A stretch of DNA of 64,000 nucleotides from Accumulibacter sp. (GTDB lineage Bacteria; Pseudomonadota; Gammaproteobacteria; Burkholderiales; Rhodocyclaceae): contig JACKLW010000007.1 of assembly GCA_024235715.1 (NCBI GenBank), forward strand, positions 248,001 through 312,000. The letters are read 5' to 3'. Shown in pieces: positions 39,261-49,500 of the stretch; position 1 is the first letter of the stretch; the number at the start of each line of letters is the position of its first letter. The notes beneath the pieces were generated by a model. The model saw only the letters and a program-made list of their open reading frames with translations, searched no databases and was not told where the DNA came from. A program made the position numbers and the translations under genes.

Positions 39261-40078
39261 TGCACGCCTGGCAGGTAGTCGTATTCGAGCAACAGCTTTG
39301 CGGCTGCTGGCGAACGCAGGAAGGCAAGGAAGCGCTCGGCCAGCACGCCGGGTCGCAGCGGCAGAACGACAGTGAGCGATTTGCACCAGGCGTAGGAGCC
39401 GTTCTCCAGGTTGGCCAGCGATGGCGCGACGCCGTCGATTGGAACGACAACGACGCGACTGCCGGTTGTCGCGAGCATGCCCAGCGTTGTCGTGCCGAGC
39501 GAGCCTGGCGTGTCGGCGATCAACTTCAGGGTATGGAAGTCGTTGTCGCCCATCACCATTCCGGGTCGCAGCGCCGCCGCAGTGACAGCCCTGTCCATCT
39601 TCGCCGACATGGCTTTGAGCGTTATCGAATCGCTCTCGAAGGCAGGGCGCAGTATCAGCCGGATCGGCGTACCGTCGGGCCAGGTTCGCAGGCCACCGTC
39701 GTAGATCCGGGCGATCTGCTCGAGGGTGAAGCCAGCGCCCGCCTTTCCGTCCCGCGAGGCAAAGACGAACGCGGTGTCGGCAAGCGGGAAGTGCCGTCCG
39801 ACGCGGCGGCTGTCTTCCGGCCGCAGGGGACGTCCAACGACGGCCATTCCGATCCTGCCGGCTGCCAGCGCGTTGAGCGCGCCCCCTGATCCGAGGGGTG
39901 GCGAGAGGTGCTTGAGTCTGGCTTCGGGCGCCTGCTTGCGGAATTCCTCGAACAGCAAGCGGATGATCGGCTCGGACGAACCGGTGCCACCGACCACCAG
40001 CGTGGCGGCGTTCGCCGTCACTGCTGCCAGGAACAGTGTCAACAGGGTGGCCAGTGACCAGTACCGCTTTCGCGCCAT
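39257..40078 (-). CDS. periplasmic substrate-binding protein, PstS-like
   Basis: A 273-residue secreted protein with a signal peptide ending AVTANA. The mature N terminus LVVGGTGSSEPIIRLLFEEFRK and the GSGGALNALAAGRIGMAVVGRPL segment are typical of phosphate/PstS-like binding proteins. ATG 40078 is preceded by AAAGGA; the extension to 40105 is unlikely. No ABC permease or ATPase follows. Instead its stop overlaps the start of a hybrid sensor kinase gene. This suggests a ligand-binding subunit that feeds a kinase, as in known kinase-associated binding proteins. Ligand identity is unknown. Confidence 0.85.
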
Positions 40079-40145
40079 GCCTGTCCTTTGGAAAAGGGTA
40101 TCCACGCTGCGTTATGAGACTGCGGAAACCTGGCCCGGAGCGCTT

Positions 40146-41255
40146 TCAGCCGTGCGCCTTGACGGCTTGTTGGGCCGCTTCGCGGTCGGCGTGCTTCGTG
40201 GCGATGGCCAGAAATTCCTTCTGGCGGGCAAAAAACGCGTCGACGACGTCCGGGTCGAAGTGACTGCCGCGCCCGTCTCGGATGATCGCCAGCGCCTTTG
40301 CAAGGGGAAACCCGGTTTTGTAAACGCGTTGCGCGAGCAGCGCATCGAAGACATCGGCCAGCGCCATCAGGCGGGCCGAAACGGGAATTGCCTCGCCAGC
40401 CAGCCCGTCCGGATAGCCGGAGCCATCCCATTTCTCGTGGTGATAGTGCGCTATTTCCTTGGCCATGCCGAGAAATTCGATCGGTCGCTCGGCATCCTGC
40501 TCGGCCTGTTCGATCGCCAGATAGCCGAGACGGCTGTGGGTCTTCATGATCAGCCACTCGTCGGCCGTCAGCTTGCCGGGCTTGAGCAGGATGTGGTCGG
40601 GAATGCCGACCTTGCCGAGGTCGTGCAGGGGCGCCGACTTGACCAGGACCTCGATGTTGTGTGCGGTCAGGAAGGCCTCGAAACGCGGATGCGACCGCAA
40701 CTCCATGGCCAGGGTATGAACGTAGCCCTGCGTGCGGCGCAGGTGGTTGCCGGTCTCGGGGTCGCGGATTTCCGCCAGACGCGCCAGCGCGCGGATGCTG
40801 ACATCCTGAATCTGGAGGTTGTCGGCCATCCGCTGCGTTATCTCCATCTGCAGGCCGCGGTTTCGATCCTGCAACAGGTCGCGAGCAGCCCTTAGCTCGA
40901 GTTGCAGCTTGATCCGTGCCAGCACGATCGACGGCCGCAGGGGTTTGGTAATGTAGTCGGCGGCACCCAGTGCCAGGGCGCGTTCCTCATCGCCGCTGTT
41001 CTCGAGGGCGGTAACGAAGATCACCGGGATGTCGGCGGTGGCCGGGTTCGCCTGCAAGTGGTGGAATACTTCGTAGCCGTCCATCTCCGGCATCATCACG
41101 TCGAGCAGGATCAGATCGGGCCGCGGTCGGCCGGCCGCTGCCTGCAGGGCCCGACGACCCGAATTGACCGCACGCACGCGATGCAGCGGGCTGAGCAGGC
41201 CGCTCAGGACAGAGAGGTTCTCGGGCGCGTCATCGACGATCAGAAGTGTTGCCAT
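40146..41255 (-). CDS. response regulator with HD-GYP phosphodiesterase domain
   Basis: A 369-residue protein. Residues 1-120 form a receiver domain with the phospho-accepting Asp in LILLDVMMPEMDG (about residue 52). A linker leads to an HD-GYP domain with APLHDLGKVGIPD and HHEKWDGSGYPDGL, so the metal-binding HD and the GYP signature are intact. HD-GYP proteins hydrolyse cyclic di-GMP, which controls motility and biofilm. The start ATG 41255 is chosen because the receiver strand follows directly. It is the first gene of an operon with the binding protein and hybrid kinase, and is the likely phosphorylation target of that kinase. Confidence 0.93.
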   Translation of the reverse strand: MATLLIVDDAPENLSVLSGLLSPLHRVRAVNSGRRALQAAAGRPRPDLILLDVMMPEMDGYEVFHHLQANPATADIPVIFVTALENSGDEERALALGAADYITKPLRPSIVLARIKLQLELRAARDLLQDRNRGLQMEITQRMADNLQIQDVSIRALARLAEIRDPETGNHLRRTQGYVHTLAMELRSHPRFEAFLTAHNIEVLVKSAPLHDLGKVGIPDHILLKPGKLTADEWLIMKTHSRLGYLAIEQAEQDAERPIEFLGMAKEIAHYHHEKWDGSGYPDGLAGEAIPVSARLMALADVFDALLAQRVYKTGFPLAKALAIIRDGRGSHFDPDVVDAFFARQKEFLAIATKHADREAAQQAVKAHG

Positions 41256-41354
41256 CAGCTTCCTGCCGGGGAAACAGTAATTGACCAACGCATATTTTCG
41301 CCCCTCTGCCAAGCCTCGAGCGTGACAACAGTCTCGAGTCTCGATCGACTGGTT

Positions 41355-41786
41355 TCAAGCCGTCCCCGTTTGCCGCCCGGCGAAGGAGAGCTTCTGTCGT
41401 TCGAGACGCCGCTGCGCAAGCTCGAACAACTCGCGTTCCTCAAAGCGTACGTGCGCCGACAGCAGGTCGGCAAAACTCAGCAGCGTGCTCGGTTCCGGTT
41501 CTGAATCAGGCAGGCGGGTGATCAGCGCCCGTAGCTCGGCATGCTCACGCAGCGTGCGTGCCACCAGGGCATCTTCACCGGCTTGCGCCATCGCTGGCAG
41601 GAGGCCTGTTTCCTCGCGAACGAAGTGCGGCTCGAGTTCCCTGGCAAATACGGTGACGCAGGTCGCCAGTGCCGCCGCGATGCTGTCCCGACTGCCGGAG
41701 TTGGCCGCGCGACGGGCAGTGAGCGCCAACTGCAGAGCGCTATGGTGCTCGCGCGAAAGGTCCTGCAGGGATTGGTGACGTTTCAT
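41355..41786 (-). CDS. hemerythrin HHE-domain protein
   Basis: A 143-residue four-helix protein with the HHE pattern: SREHHSALQLAL, then ELEPHFVREETGLLP, then LREHAELRALI, then LLSAHVRFEERELFELA. These His/Glu positions can form a di-iron site for O2 or NO sensing, or iron storage. ATG 41786 is preferred; ATG 41795 would add three residues. It lies 99 bp upstream of the HD-GYP gene on the same strand and may be transcribed with that operon, possibly linking oxygen level to c-di-GMP signalling; this is inference. Confidence 0.85.
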   Translation of the reverse strand: MKRHQSLQDLSREHHSALQLALTARRAANSGSRDSIAAALATCVTVFARELEPHFVREETGLLPAMAQAGEDALVARTLREHAELRALITRLPDSEPEPSTLLSFADLLSAHVRFEERELFELAQRRLERQKLSFAGRQTGTA

Positions 41787-42146
41787 CGCAAGCATCCGTG
41801 AGCATGAATTGTTTGGGCCTTGTTCCCGCAAGAATCCGTATCGCCTGCCGCCGGCAGGGTCGCTTTCACCGTCCGCGCTGGTCGCCAGACAAGCGCTCTG
41901 AGCCGAGGCGCCGGGGCGAGCGCCTGACGCTGGGCGAGGCAGGTGCCGATTGTAGCGAATGATCGGTGCCGGCGTTGCCCTTTTGCTGAAATCGAGTCAG
42001 CCTGGATGCGCCTGCTGCATCACCGGGTACCCGGGCTGCCGCCGGTAGCTGCCGTCATCGCTGAGCGTCGCGGGGGCACCGGCGGGTGCTTGACTTGCGG
42101 TGCGGCGATCGAGTCGACGGGCCTGGTCCTGCTCTGGCTTCAGCCA
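41787..42146. other. intergenic region upstream of the hemerythrin gene
   Basis: No convincing gene in 360 bp. It should contain the promoter of the hemerythrin gene and the end of the glycerate kinase transcript. I see no clear promoter or terminator in it. Confidence 0.5.
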
Positions 42147-43445
42147 TCAAGGGATCCCGGCCTCGATCAGGAGGGCGCGGAAGTCATTCACGTTGGTAAG
42201 CGTCGGCCCGGTAATCAGCGAGTCGCCGAGGCGCGCGAAGAAGGCGTGCGCGTCGTTGTTGGCTAGCGCGTCCCTGGGCCGCAGTCCGAGCGAACGGGCA
42301 CGCGCCAGAGAGTCCGGCTGGAGGCAGGCGCCGGCGATTTCTTCCTGGCCATCGACGCCGTCGGTGTCGCCGGCCAAGGCGTGGATGCGTGGGTGGCCGT
42401 CGAGTGCGATGGCGAGCGACAAAAGGAACTCCACGTTGCGTCCGCCGCGACCGTTGCCGCGTACCGTGACGGTCGTCTCCCCCCCCGAGAGCAGCACGCA
42501 GGGCGCGATGAAAGGCTGGCTTCGTTCGGCCACCTGCAGCGCCACGCCGGCCAGCACCTTGGCCACCTCGCGTGCCTCGCCTTCGATCGAGTCGCCGAGA
42601 ATGTGGGTCCCGAGGCCGGCTGCGCGCGCCACCGCGCAGGCCGCCTCGAGCGCCATCTGCGGCGCCGCGATGATGCGCGTCTCGGCGCCTGCCAGGCGCG
42701 GATCACCGGGTTTGATCGATTCGCCGCGGCCGCTGGTCAGCACCTCGCGGACGGCCGCCGGCGGCTCGATCGCGTGGCGGCGCAGAACGTCAAGAGCGTC
42801 GGCGCAGCTGGTCGGGTCGGCGACCGTGGGACCGGACGCGATATCGATCGGCCGGTCGCCGGGCACGTCGGAAATCAGCAGCGTGAGTACGCGCGCCGGG
42901 TGGCACGCCGCAGCCAGTCGCCCGCCCTTGATGGCGGAAAGGTGGCGTCGCACGCAGTTCATCTCGCCGATGCTTGCGCCAGACTTCAGCAGCGCGCGGC
43001 CGATCACCTGCTTGTCGTCCAGCGTCAGACCCGGGGCGGGGAGCGGCAACAGCGATGAACCGCCTCCGGAGATCAGGCAGAGCACCAGGTCGTCTTTGCC
43101 GAGACCGTGAACCAGATCGAGCATGCGCCGGGCCGCCTGCAGCCCGGCGTCGTCAGGCACCGGATGTGACGCCTCGACGATCTCGATGCGCTCGCACGGC
43201 GCAGCGTAGCCGTAACGGGTCACCACCAGGCCGGACAGAGGCCCCGGCCAGTGTTCCTCGACCGCACGCGCCATCGCTGCCGAGGCCTTGCCGGCGCCGA
43301 TTACCAGCAGGCGTCCTTTGCCGACCGACCCGGGTGCAGGCAGGTGTCGTGGAACGCACAGGGCCGGCTGGGCGCTGGCGATGGCGGCGTCGAACATGCG
43401 TCGCAAGACAGCCTGTGCGGCTCCGGGTTGCGGCGGGAAGGTCAT
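42147..43445 (-). CDS. glycerate 2-kinase (GckA/TtuD, MOFRL family)
   Basis: A 432-residue enzyme that phosphorylates D-glycerate to 2-phosphoglycerate, feeding serine-cycle or glycolate-derived carbon into glycolysis. The family blocks are present: LLVIGAGKASAAMA, VVTRYGYAAPCERI, EASHPVPD, CLISGGGSSLLPLP, LSAIKGGRLA, LLISDVPGDRPIDIASGPT and the C-terminal GNGRGGRNVEFLLSLAIAL, which is the MOFRL domain. ATG 43445 is chosen; the longer frame to 43631 overlaps pilY1. It lies 91 bp downstream of pilY1 on the same strand, after a hairpin. Confidence 0.93.
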   Translation of the reverse strand: MTFPPQPGAAQAVLRRMFDAAIASAQPALCVPRHLPAPGSVGKGRLLVIGAGKASAAMARAVEEHWPGPLSGLVVTRYGYAAPCERIEIVEASHPVPDDAGLQAARRMLDLVHGLGKDDLVLCLISGGGSSLLPLPAPGLTLDDKQVIGRALLKSGASIGEMNCVRRHLSAIKGGRLAAACHPARVLTLLISDVPGDRPIDIASGPTVADPTSCADALDVLRRHAIEPPAAVREVLTSGRGESIKPGDPRLAGAETRIIAAPQMALEAACAVARAAGLGTHILGDSIEGEAREVAKVLAGVALQVAERSQPFIAPCVLLSGGETTVTVRGNGRGGRNVEFLLSLAIALDGHPRIHALAGDTDGVDGQEEIAGACLQPDSLARARSLGLRPRDALANNDAHAFFARLGDSLITGPTLTNVNDFRALLIEAGIP

Positions 43446-43493
43446 GGGACGCGTTCTCCGGGGCCTTGTCTTCGTGCGCGTTGACGAAAAGCA

Positions 43494-43516
43494 GGAAAGC
43501 CGCTTGCGCGGCTTCC
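43494..43516 (-). terminator. hairpin after pilY1
   Basis: A 9-bp GC-rich stem with one bulged A (GGAAAGCCGC against GCGGCTTCC) and a 4-nt loop. On the reverse strand it is followed by TGCTTTT. It lies 20 bp after the pilY1 stop and probably ends the pilus operon before the glycerate kinase gene. Confidence 0.5.
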
Positions 43517-43536
43517 CTGCTGCGCCTGCGGGGCTG

Positions 43537-46500
43537 CTACTGGGCGGCGCCCACTTCTCGCCATGAGATGCGGCGCGTATCCAGCGGTAGCGGCGGCGTC
43601 GGCACCGGCAGGCTGAGGGTGCCGGGCGCATCCGTCCGGATCAGCGCCCTGACCGTGCCATCCTGCAGGCGGATCACGCTCGGTGAGCTGCTCAGGTAAT
43701 CGCCAAGGCGCACGCCAAGCAGCCCGGAGGTGCCGTCAACGTAGCCGCCCGTCCGGTAGTCAAGGTAGTAGGCAAAGCTGACCCCGACCGGCACGCAGGC
43801 CCCGGTCGTCGGCGTGTTGCTGTTGAACGCCAGCGTGCCGAGTTGCAGGCGCAGGTCCGTATTGATGCGTTCGCCGGCCACCGGGAAATCGATGTACCAG
43901 CCATCCTTGACGTCGAAGTCGACCGCGTTGTTGGTCGCCGTAATGATCGAGTCGCCGGCCGTACAGAACGTGTTGCCCGAGGGGCAGATGCCACTGGTCA
44001 GCGTCTGTGCGACGAATTCGCCGGGCGTTGGCACGGTCTGTGCTGGTGTCAGCGGGCGTGGGCTTCCATAGTCGGTATCGGTGAGCCTGTCCTTGATCGC
44101 GTAGAGCGAGTTCGTCTGTGTGGTCACCAGGTCGTCCGTGCCGAGCAGTTGCCCGGTGCCGACGAATACCACCGGATAGGCCCCAATCTTGCCGAGCTCC
44201 GGCTTGCTGGTGATCGGTTGCGGCACGCCGCCTGGATCGAGCAGGGTTGCCAGCCGCTGTGCGTCATAGACGGGCAGGGCAGGTGGGACTGCGGGAAGAG
44301 GAATGTCGCCATTGACATCGAAACGCCACAGGTTGCCGAGCAGATCTCCACCGTAGATGCGCTGCACGGTGTTGTTGTTGTCCGGGAAGTTGGCCCAGCC
44401 GGCGATGCGCGCCAGCCCGCTCGGTGTGGTCGTACTGCCAATGCTGGTGCTGATGCTGCGAATGAGCGCACCGGTATTGGCGTTGAGGACGAACAGGCGT
44501 CCGTTGCCGTCGCCCGGGGCGACGTTGTTGTAGCCGGAGGTCACGATCACCACCCAGGTGCCGTCCTTCAGCTTGGTGATCACCGGGTTGCCGTAGGTGT
44601 AGCCGAGGTTGTTGTCGGTAAATTCCCACAGGCTCTTTGGCGCCGCCGGATCGGTGATGTCCAGGGCGTAGTAGCCGCGCCCGCCATTGTTCAGGCCACC
44701 GACGAGGATCGTCTTCCAGACCGTTCCGGTCGCCGGTGCGATGCAGTTGGCGGTGCAGACGTCACCCACCGCCGGCGTGCCATCGACATAGAACTGATGC
44801 CGGCCGGCTGCGCCGTAGTTCTTGTCCGCCAGTTTGTAGAGGGTCGGTATGACCATCGTCGGCACATAGGCCCATGCCTCGATCCCGGTCTGCGCATTGA
44901 TGGCATGCAGCATCCCGTCGTTGGCGCCGATGTAGATCATTGCCGTGCGGCTCTGGTTCGCGGCCCTGAAGGTGCCGTAGTTGTGGTCGGCATAGTTCCA
45001 CGGCGATCCCTGTACATAGACCGCTTCCGACCCGACGATGTCGCCAAGCAGGTGGGCGCGTTCGCGGTAGTAGGCGCCGAGGTCGGCAAGCGGGCCTTCG
45101 TTCGTCTTGTCGCCGCGCACGAAGTTGAGCAGGGGTTCGCCGCCGGCGCTGGTTTTCGTCGCCGCCGACAGGCAGATCGTGCCCGTCGCGCAGAACTGCG
45201 TGAGCGTGTCGATCGCCGGGGACTGGAAGTACGGCTGCTCGGTGGTCGCGTCAAGATTGGCCCACAGGAAGAACTTCAGCTTGTCGCCGTTGCCCGGAAC
45301 GCTTCCGGTACCGGCCGCATCGCGCATGTAAATGGTGCGCGCCGTGTGCGTACCGTTGGCAACCAGCGTGTCGAGCTGTGCCTGTGCCGACCAGACCGGG
45401 GTCGCCGAGAGCGTGCCGGTCGTTCCGTCGATGGTCCGTTTGCTTACCTCGCCGGACCATTCGCTGGCCCGGAAGGAGACCTCGAAGACGCCATTGGCGC
45501 CGCTCTGGAGGTTCGCGCTGGACACCGATACGGCAGCCAGGGCGCCGTCCCTGACGGTGACGTTGGCCAGGGCGCCGCTGATGCCGGCGGCCAGGGAAGA
45601 CGGGTCCGAGGCACTGAAATAGGTACCGCGGCCATTGACGGCGGCGTGCCAGAGGTCGTCGATGTTGGTCTGCGTGTTGCTCTCCGGCTTTGGCCAGTTA
45701 CACGCGCCGCCTGGTTGCCATGGGCAGAGACCGGTGACGGGGTCGGCGGTCAGGCCCTGGGCGATGCTGTAGAAATCGCCGCTGGTAGCCGTCAGGTAGT
45801 CCTTCTGGTATTGCATCAGTCCCGAGGCGCCCAGGCCGAGCGTATAGGTGTTCATCAGCTGCTTCGGCGAGCGGGTGTCGTTGATGCACACATCGTTGTA
45901 GCTGGTGGTGTTGCCGGCGACGACCGGTCCGCCGGTACACGCCGGCTGTCCGCCGGTGGGATACGGTGGAAGCAGCGCCGGATCCCGCAAGTCGGTCTTC
46001 CAGTAGAACTCGGCAACGTCGGCCAGCGTGTCGGGCGTCGCTCCGAGAGTCCGCACCGGGCAGGTCGTCTCGAGGTAGCTCGGGGCAACCGGCGCGATGG
46101 GGGTACACGCAGAGACGTCGGTCGGACCCGTCGTCGCGGTGGTGTAGGTCGTCGCCACCCAGCCGTTCGCCGCGCTGGACGCTTCGTCCTGATAAGGCAC
46201 GGGCGGGTTCGGATCGACGAAGTCGATGCTTGGCGGCGGTGTGACCCAGACGTCCTGGCAGAAGGTTGTCAGCCCGTTGGCGTCGGTTCCGGCGGTGCAG
46301 GAGCCGACGTTGGTCCAGCTGGTTATCGGCAGCTGGCGGCACTGGGTTGTCGCGCCGGGAGCGCAGCTGGCGGCATTCACCCATGGGTTCGGCCACGTCG
46401 TCCGGCACTCCCTCGCGCCAGGCGTGGCGGTGCAGGAAGGCGTTGCCGTCCAGCCCGTCCACACCGTCTGGCAGGCGGTGGCCACGCCAACCGTGAAGGG

Positions 46501-49500
46501 CGAGGCCGGCGATTGGGCGAGGGGCGTACAGGAGGCGACGTCGGCCCACGGGCTCGCTGCTGCGTATCGGCACTGCCGGGTGGCGGAAACGGTGCAGGCG
46601 CTGGTATCCACCCAGGGGTTGGGCCACGTGGTCTGGCACTCGGTGGCTCTCTGGACAGTGAAGCTCGGGCCTGACGATTGCGCAAGCGGGGTGCAGGAGG
46701 CGACGTTGAACCAGACAGTCCAGGGGGTGTACTGGCATTGCGTCGTGGCATTGGCCGTGCAGCTGCCGGTGGCCGTGAAAGGCGTCCAGGTCGTGGTGCA
46801 CTGCGTGGTTGCGTTGGGCGTGCAGGTGGTGGTGTTGGTAGCCGTTGTCCAGGTCAGATTGCACTCCCTGGCTGCCGTGTAAGTCGGCCCGGCGGACGGC
46901 GGCACTGGCGTACAGGAGGCAACGTCGGTCCAGGTGCTGGGCGGCGGGGACACATATTGACATTGCGTCTGCGTTCCGCCGGTGGCGACTTCGGTACACG
47001 ACGAACCGGTCGCCACGCTTCGCCAACTGCCGAACCTGACCCGGCACTCCGTTGCCTGTACCTTGGTGTAAGGCGATGAACCCGAACGTGGGTCGTCCAC
47101 GCAGGAAGGATCGTTGCTCCAGCCGGTCAGGCTCCGGTACCTGCAGTCTTCCGTGGAAGAAACCGTGCACGTCGAGTTGGTATCGCTCCAGCCCGACCAC
47201 TGGTTGGTTCGGCATTGGCGCGCGACGCCGACGGTGTACGGCGAGCCGCTGGACTGTGGCAGATCCGTGCACGAGGCGACCGGGGAATAGTTGCTCCATG
47301 GCGCATACTGGCACTGTACGGTGGCCGAGGTGGTGCATGACGAAACGTTGGTCCAGGAACTTGGCCAGGTCGTCTGGCAGTCCACGGCGGTTCCGACGGT
47401 GTAGTTGGTCGGTCCGGGGGACTTGGCGACGGGAGTGCAGGAGGCTGTAGTGGTCCACGCAGAAGGCGAGGTGTACTGGCACGCCGAGCCCGTGGTGTAG
47501 GTCGTCCTTTCCTGGTCGGTATTCGGATTGGTGACGACCACGTTGTAGGCCACGACCGTGCAGCTTGAGACATTGTTCCAGCCCGACTGGGGCAGCGTCC
47601 GGCACTGCACGCGGTTGGTGCCGCTCTTCACCACCGTACAGGTAGCGACATTGTTCCAGGCTGTCCATGTCGTGCCGCCATTACTCGAGGTCTGTTCCTG
47701 GACCTGCTCCAGTTGCTGCTGCAACTGGTAGGTCTTGCTCTCCACCAAAGCGGTCCTGCTTTGCAGCTGCGATGTGCTTTCCTTGTCCTGGTCCTTGGTG
47801 TTGTTCTGAAGCTGGTACATTTTCGACTGCAAACGGCCGGTCCTGTATTCGACGTCGGTCACCTTCTCCTGCCACTGGGTCTTCGTGCTGACCTGCTGTT
47901 GCGTGAAGGTGCTGATCTGCAGGTCCGAAGTCATGCTCTGCCACTGCGCGTCCTGGCTCTGCAGCTGGCTGGTGCTGGCCTGTGGCTGGGTGAACGTCCG
48001 CGTCTGCAGCTGCGCCGTCTGACTCTGCTGCTGCTCGGTGCGCATCTGGGACTGGAGGTAGGGATCCGGCGTCCGCGTCCTGGTAACCTGGCGGGTGGCA
48101 ATCTGCAGCTGCGGGCTGCCGCCATCGAGTTGCGGGCGAACCTCGAGGCCGGGACCATCCTGATCGCCGACTGCGGTCACGCCATCCCATTCGTAGCCGG
48201 GGCCTTCGTTCCAGTAGCCATCGGTGGAAAGAATGGTGACGTTCTGCTGACAATAGAACTGCACCGGGTCAACGACCGTGACGCCGTTGAAGGTGCTGTT
48301 GTTGAGGCGTCCGGCATAGAGGCGGCCGGCGTTGGCCAGGGCGATGCGCAGGGGGGTGTTCAGGTTGGGGATGGCGGCGAACAGCTTGTCATACCAGGCC
48401 TTCTTCTGCGCGGCATCGAAGGAGGCGATATTCTGGAAGTCGGCGCTGGTGTTGTTGTTGATGCTCATGTAGCCAACGCGGAAGGTATTGCCGATCGGAT
48501 CGAAGGAGAGGCTGGTGGCCGTCTTCATGGTCTGCATGCGGGTGCGGTAGTAGGCCCACCAGTTGGCGTAGTTGGTCATTTCCTCGGCATAGGTGCAGGC
48601 GTTGCTCTGCACGAGGCAGTCGCTGCGGCCGGAGGCCTTGGGGTAGCTGGTGGTCGTCGAAGTGATCACGGTCAGCAGGTTCTCGCCCGGGGCCTGGTTG
48701 CCCGCCGGGCGAGCGAAGGGGGTCGGCGTGATCGACATCGAGCCGCTCTTGGTGATCACCGGCGTCGCACTGGTGACGCCCGGTGCGCTGACCACAACGG
48801 TGCTGCCGAGCACTTCGGCCCGGTAGCCGGCCACCTGGCAGCTGCCCGCCAGGCCGAAGGTGCAGGCGTTGATGCTGGCAGCGATGCCGTCGGCCATGGT
48901 CGCCGAACTGCTCGTCGCGGCGATGGGGATCGACAGGATTTCCTGGCCGCCGACGGTAATGCCGCTGACCGAGGTGCTGCTTCCGGCAATGATGCTCAGG
49001 GTGCTGACGCGCGGCGCCGGCATGCGCGGGAAGGTGAAGGGGATGTTGTTCGGCGTGGCCGGGGGGGCCGGGTTGGGTTCGATCTGCGTCGCCTGGCAGT
49101 CGCCGGCAGCGGGCGTCGCAGCCGCCGCCGCCGCTGCCGTCTTGCACCAGCGCAGTTTTGCTGCCACCGGATAGCTGGAACTCGCTGCGCTGGCGGCGAC
49201 GCAGGTCTTCATGCTCGCGTTGGTGCAGTATTCGCCGGCCACCGTCGTGTAATAGTGGGCGATGCCGACCAGATTGCTGTCGCTTGCGCTCTGCACGCGG
49301 TAGCCGTCGTTGCGGACCGCCGTCCACCCGCTGGTGTTGCCCGTCGTCTGCGCAGGGTAGGTGCTCGTGTCGACCGCGCCATTGACATCGAAATACTTCG
49401 GCGGCGTATAGGTGACGCCAGGGTTATAGGCGATGCCGTTGAAGGCGGCGTTCCTGCTCCTGTAGAGTTCCGAGTAGAGGCCTGCCCAGTCGGGCAGGTA

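Noticed and set aside
46250-48115. Possible CRISPR array or DNA tandem repeat with spacers
   Set aside because: The periodicity is at protein level within one frame, units are not identical in DNA, and there are no fixed-length spacers.
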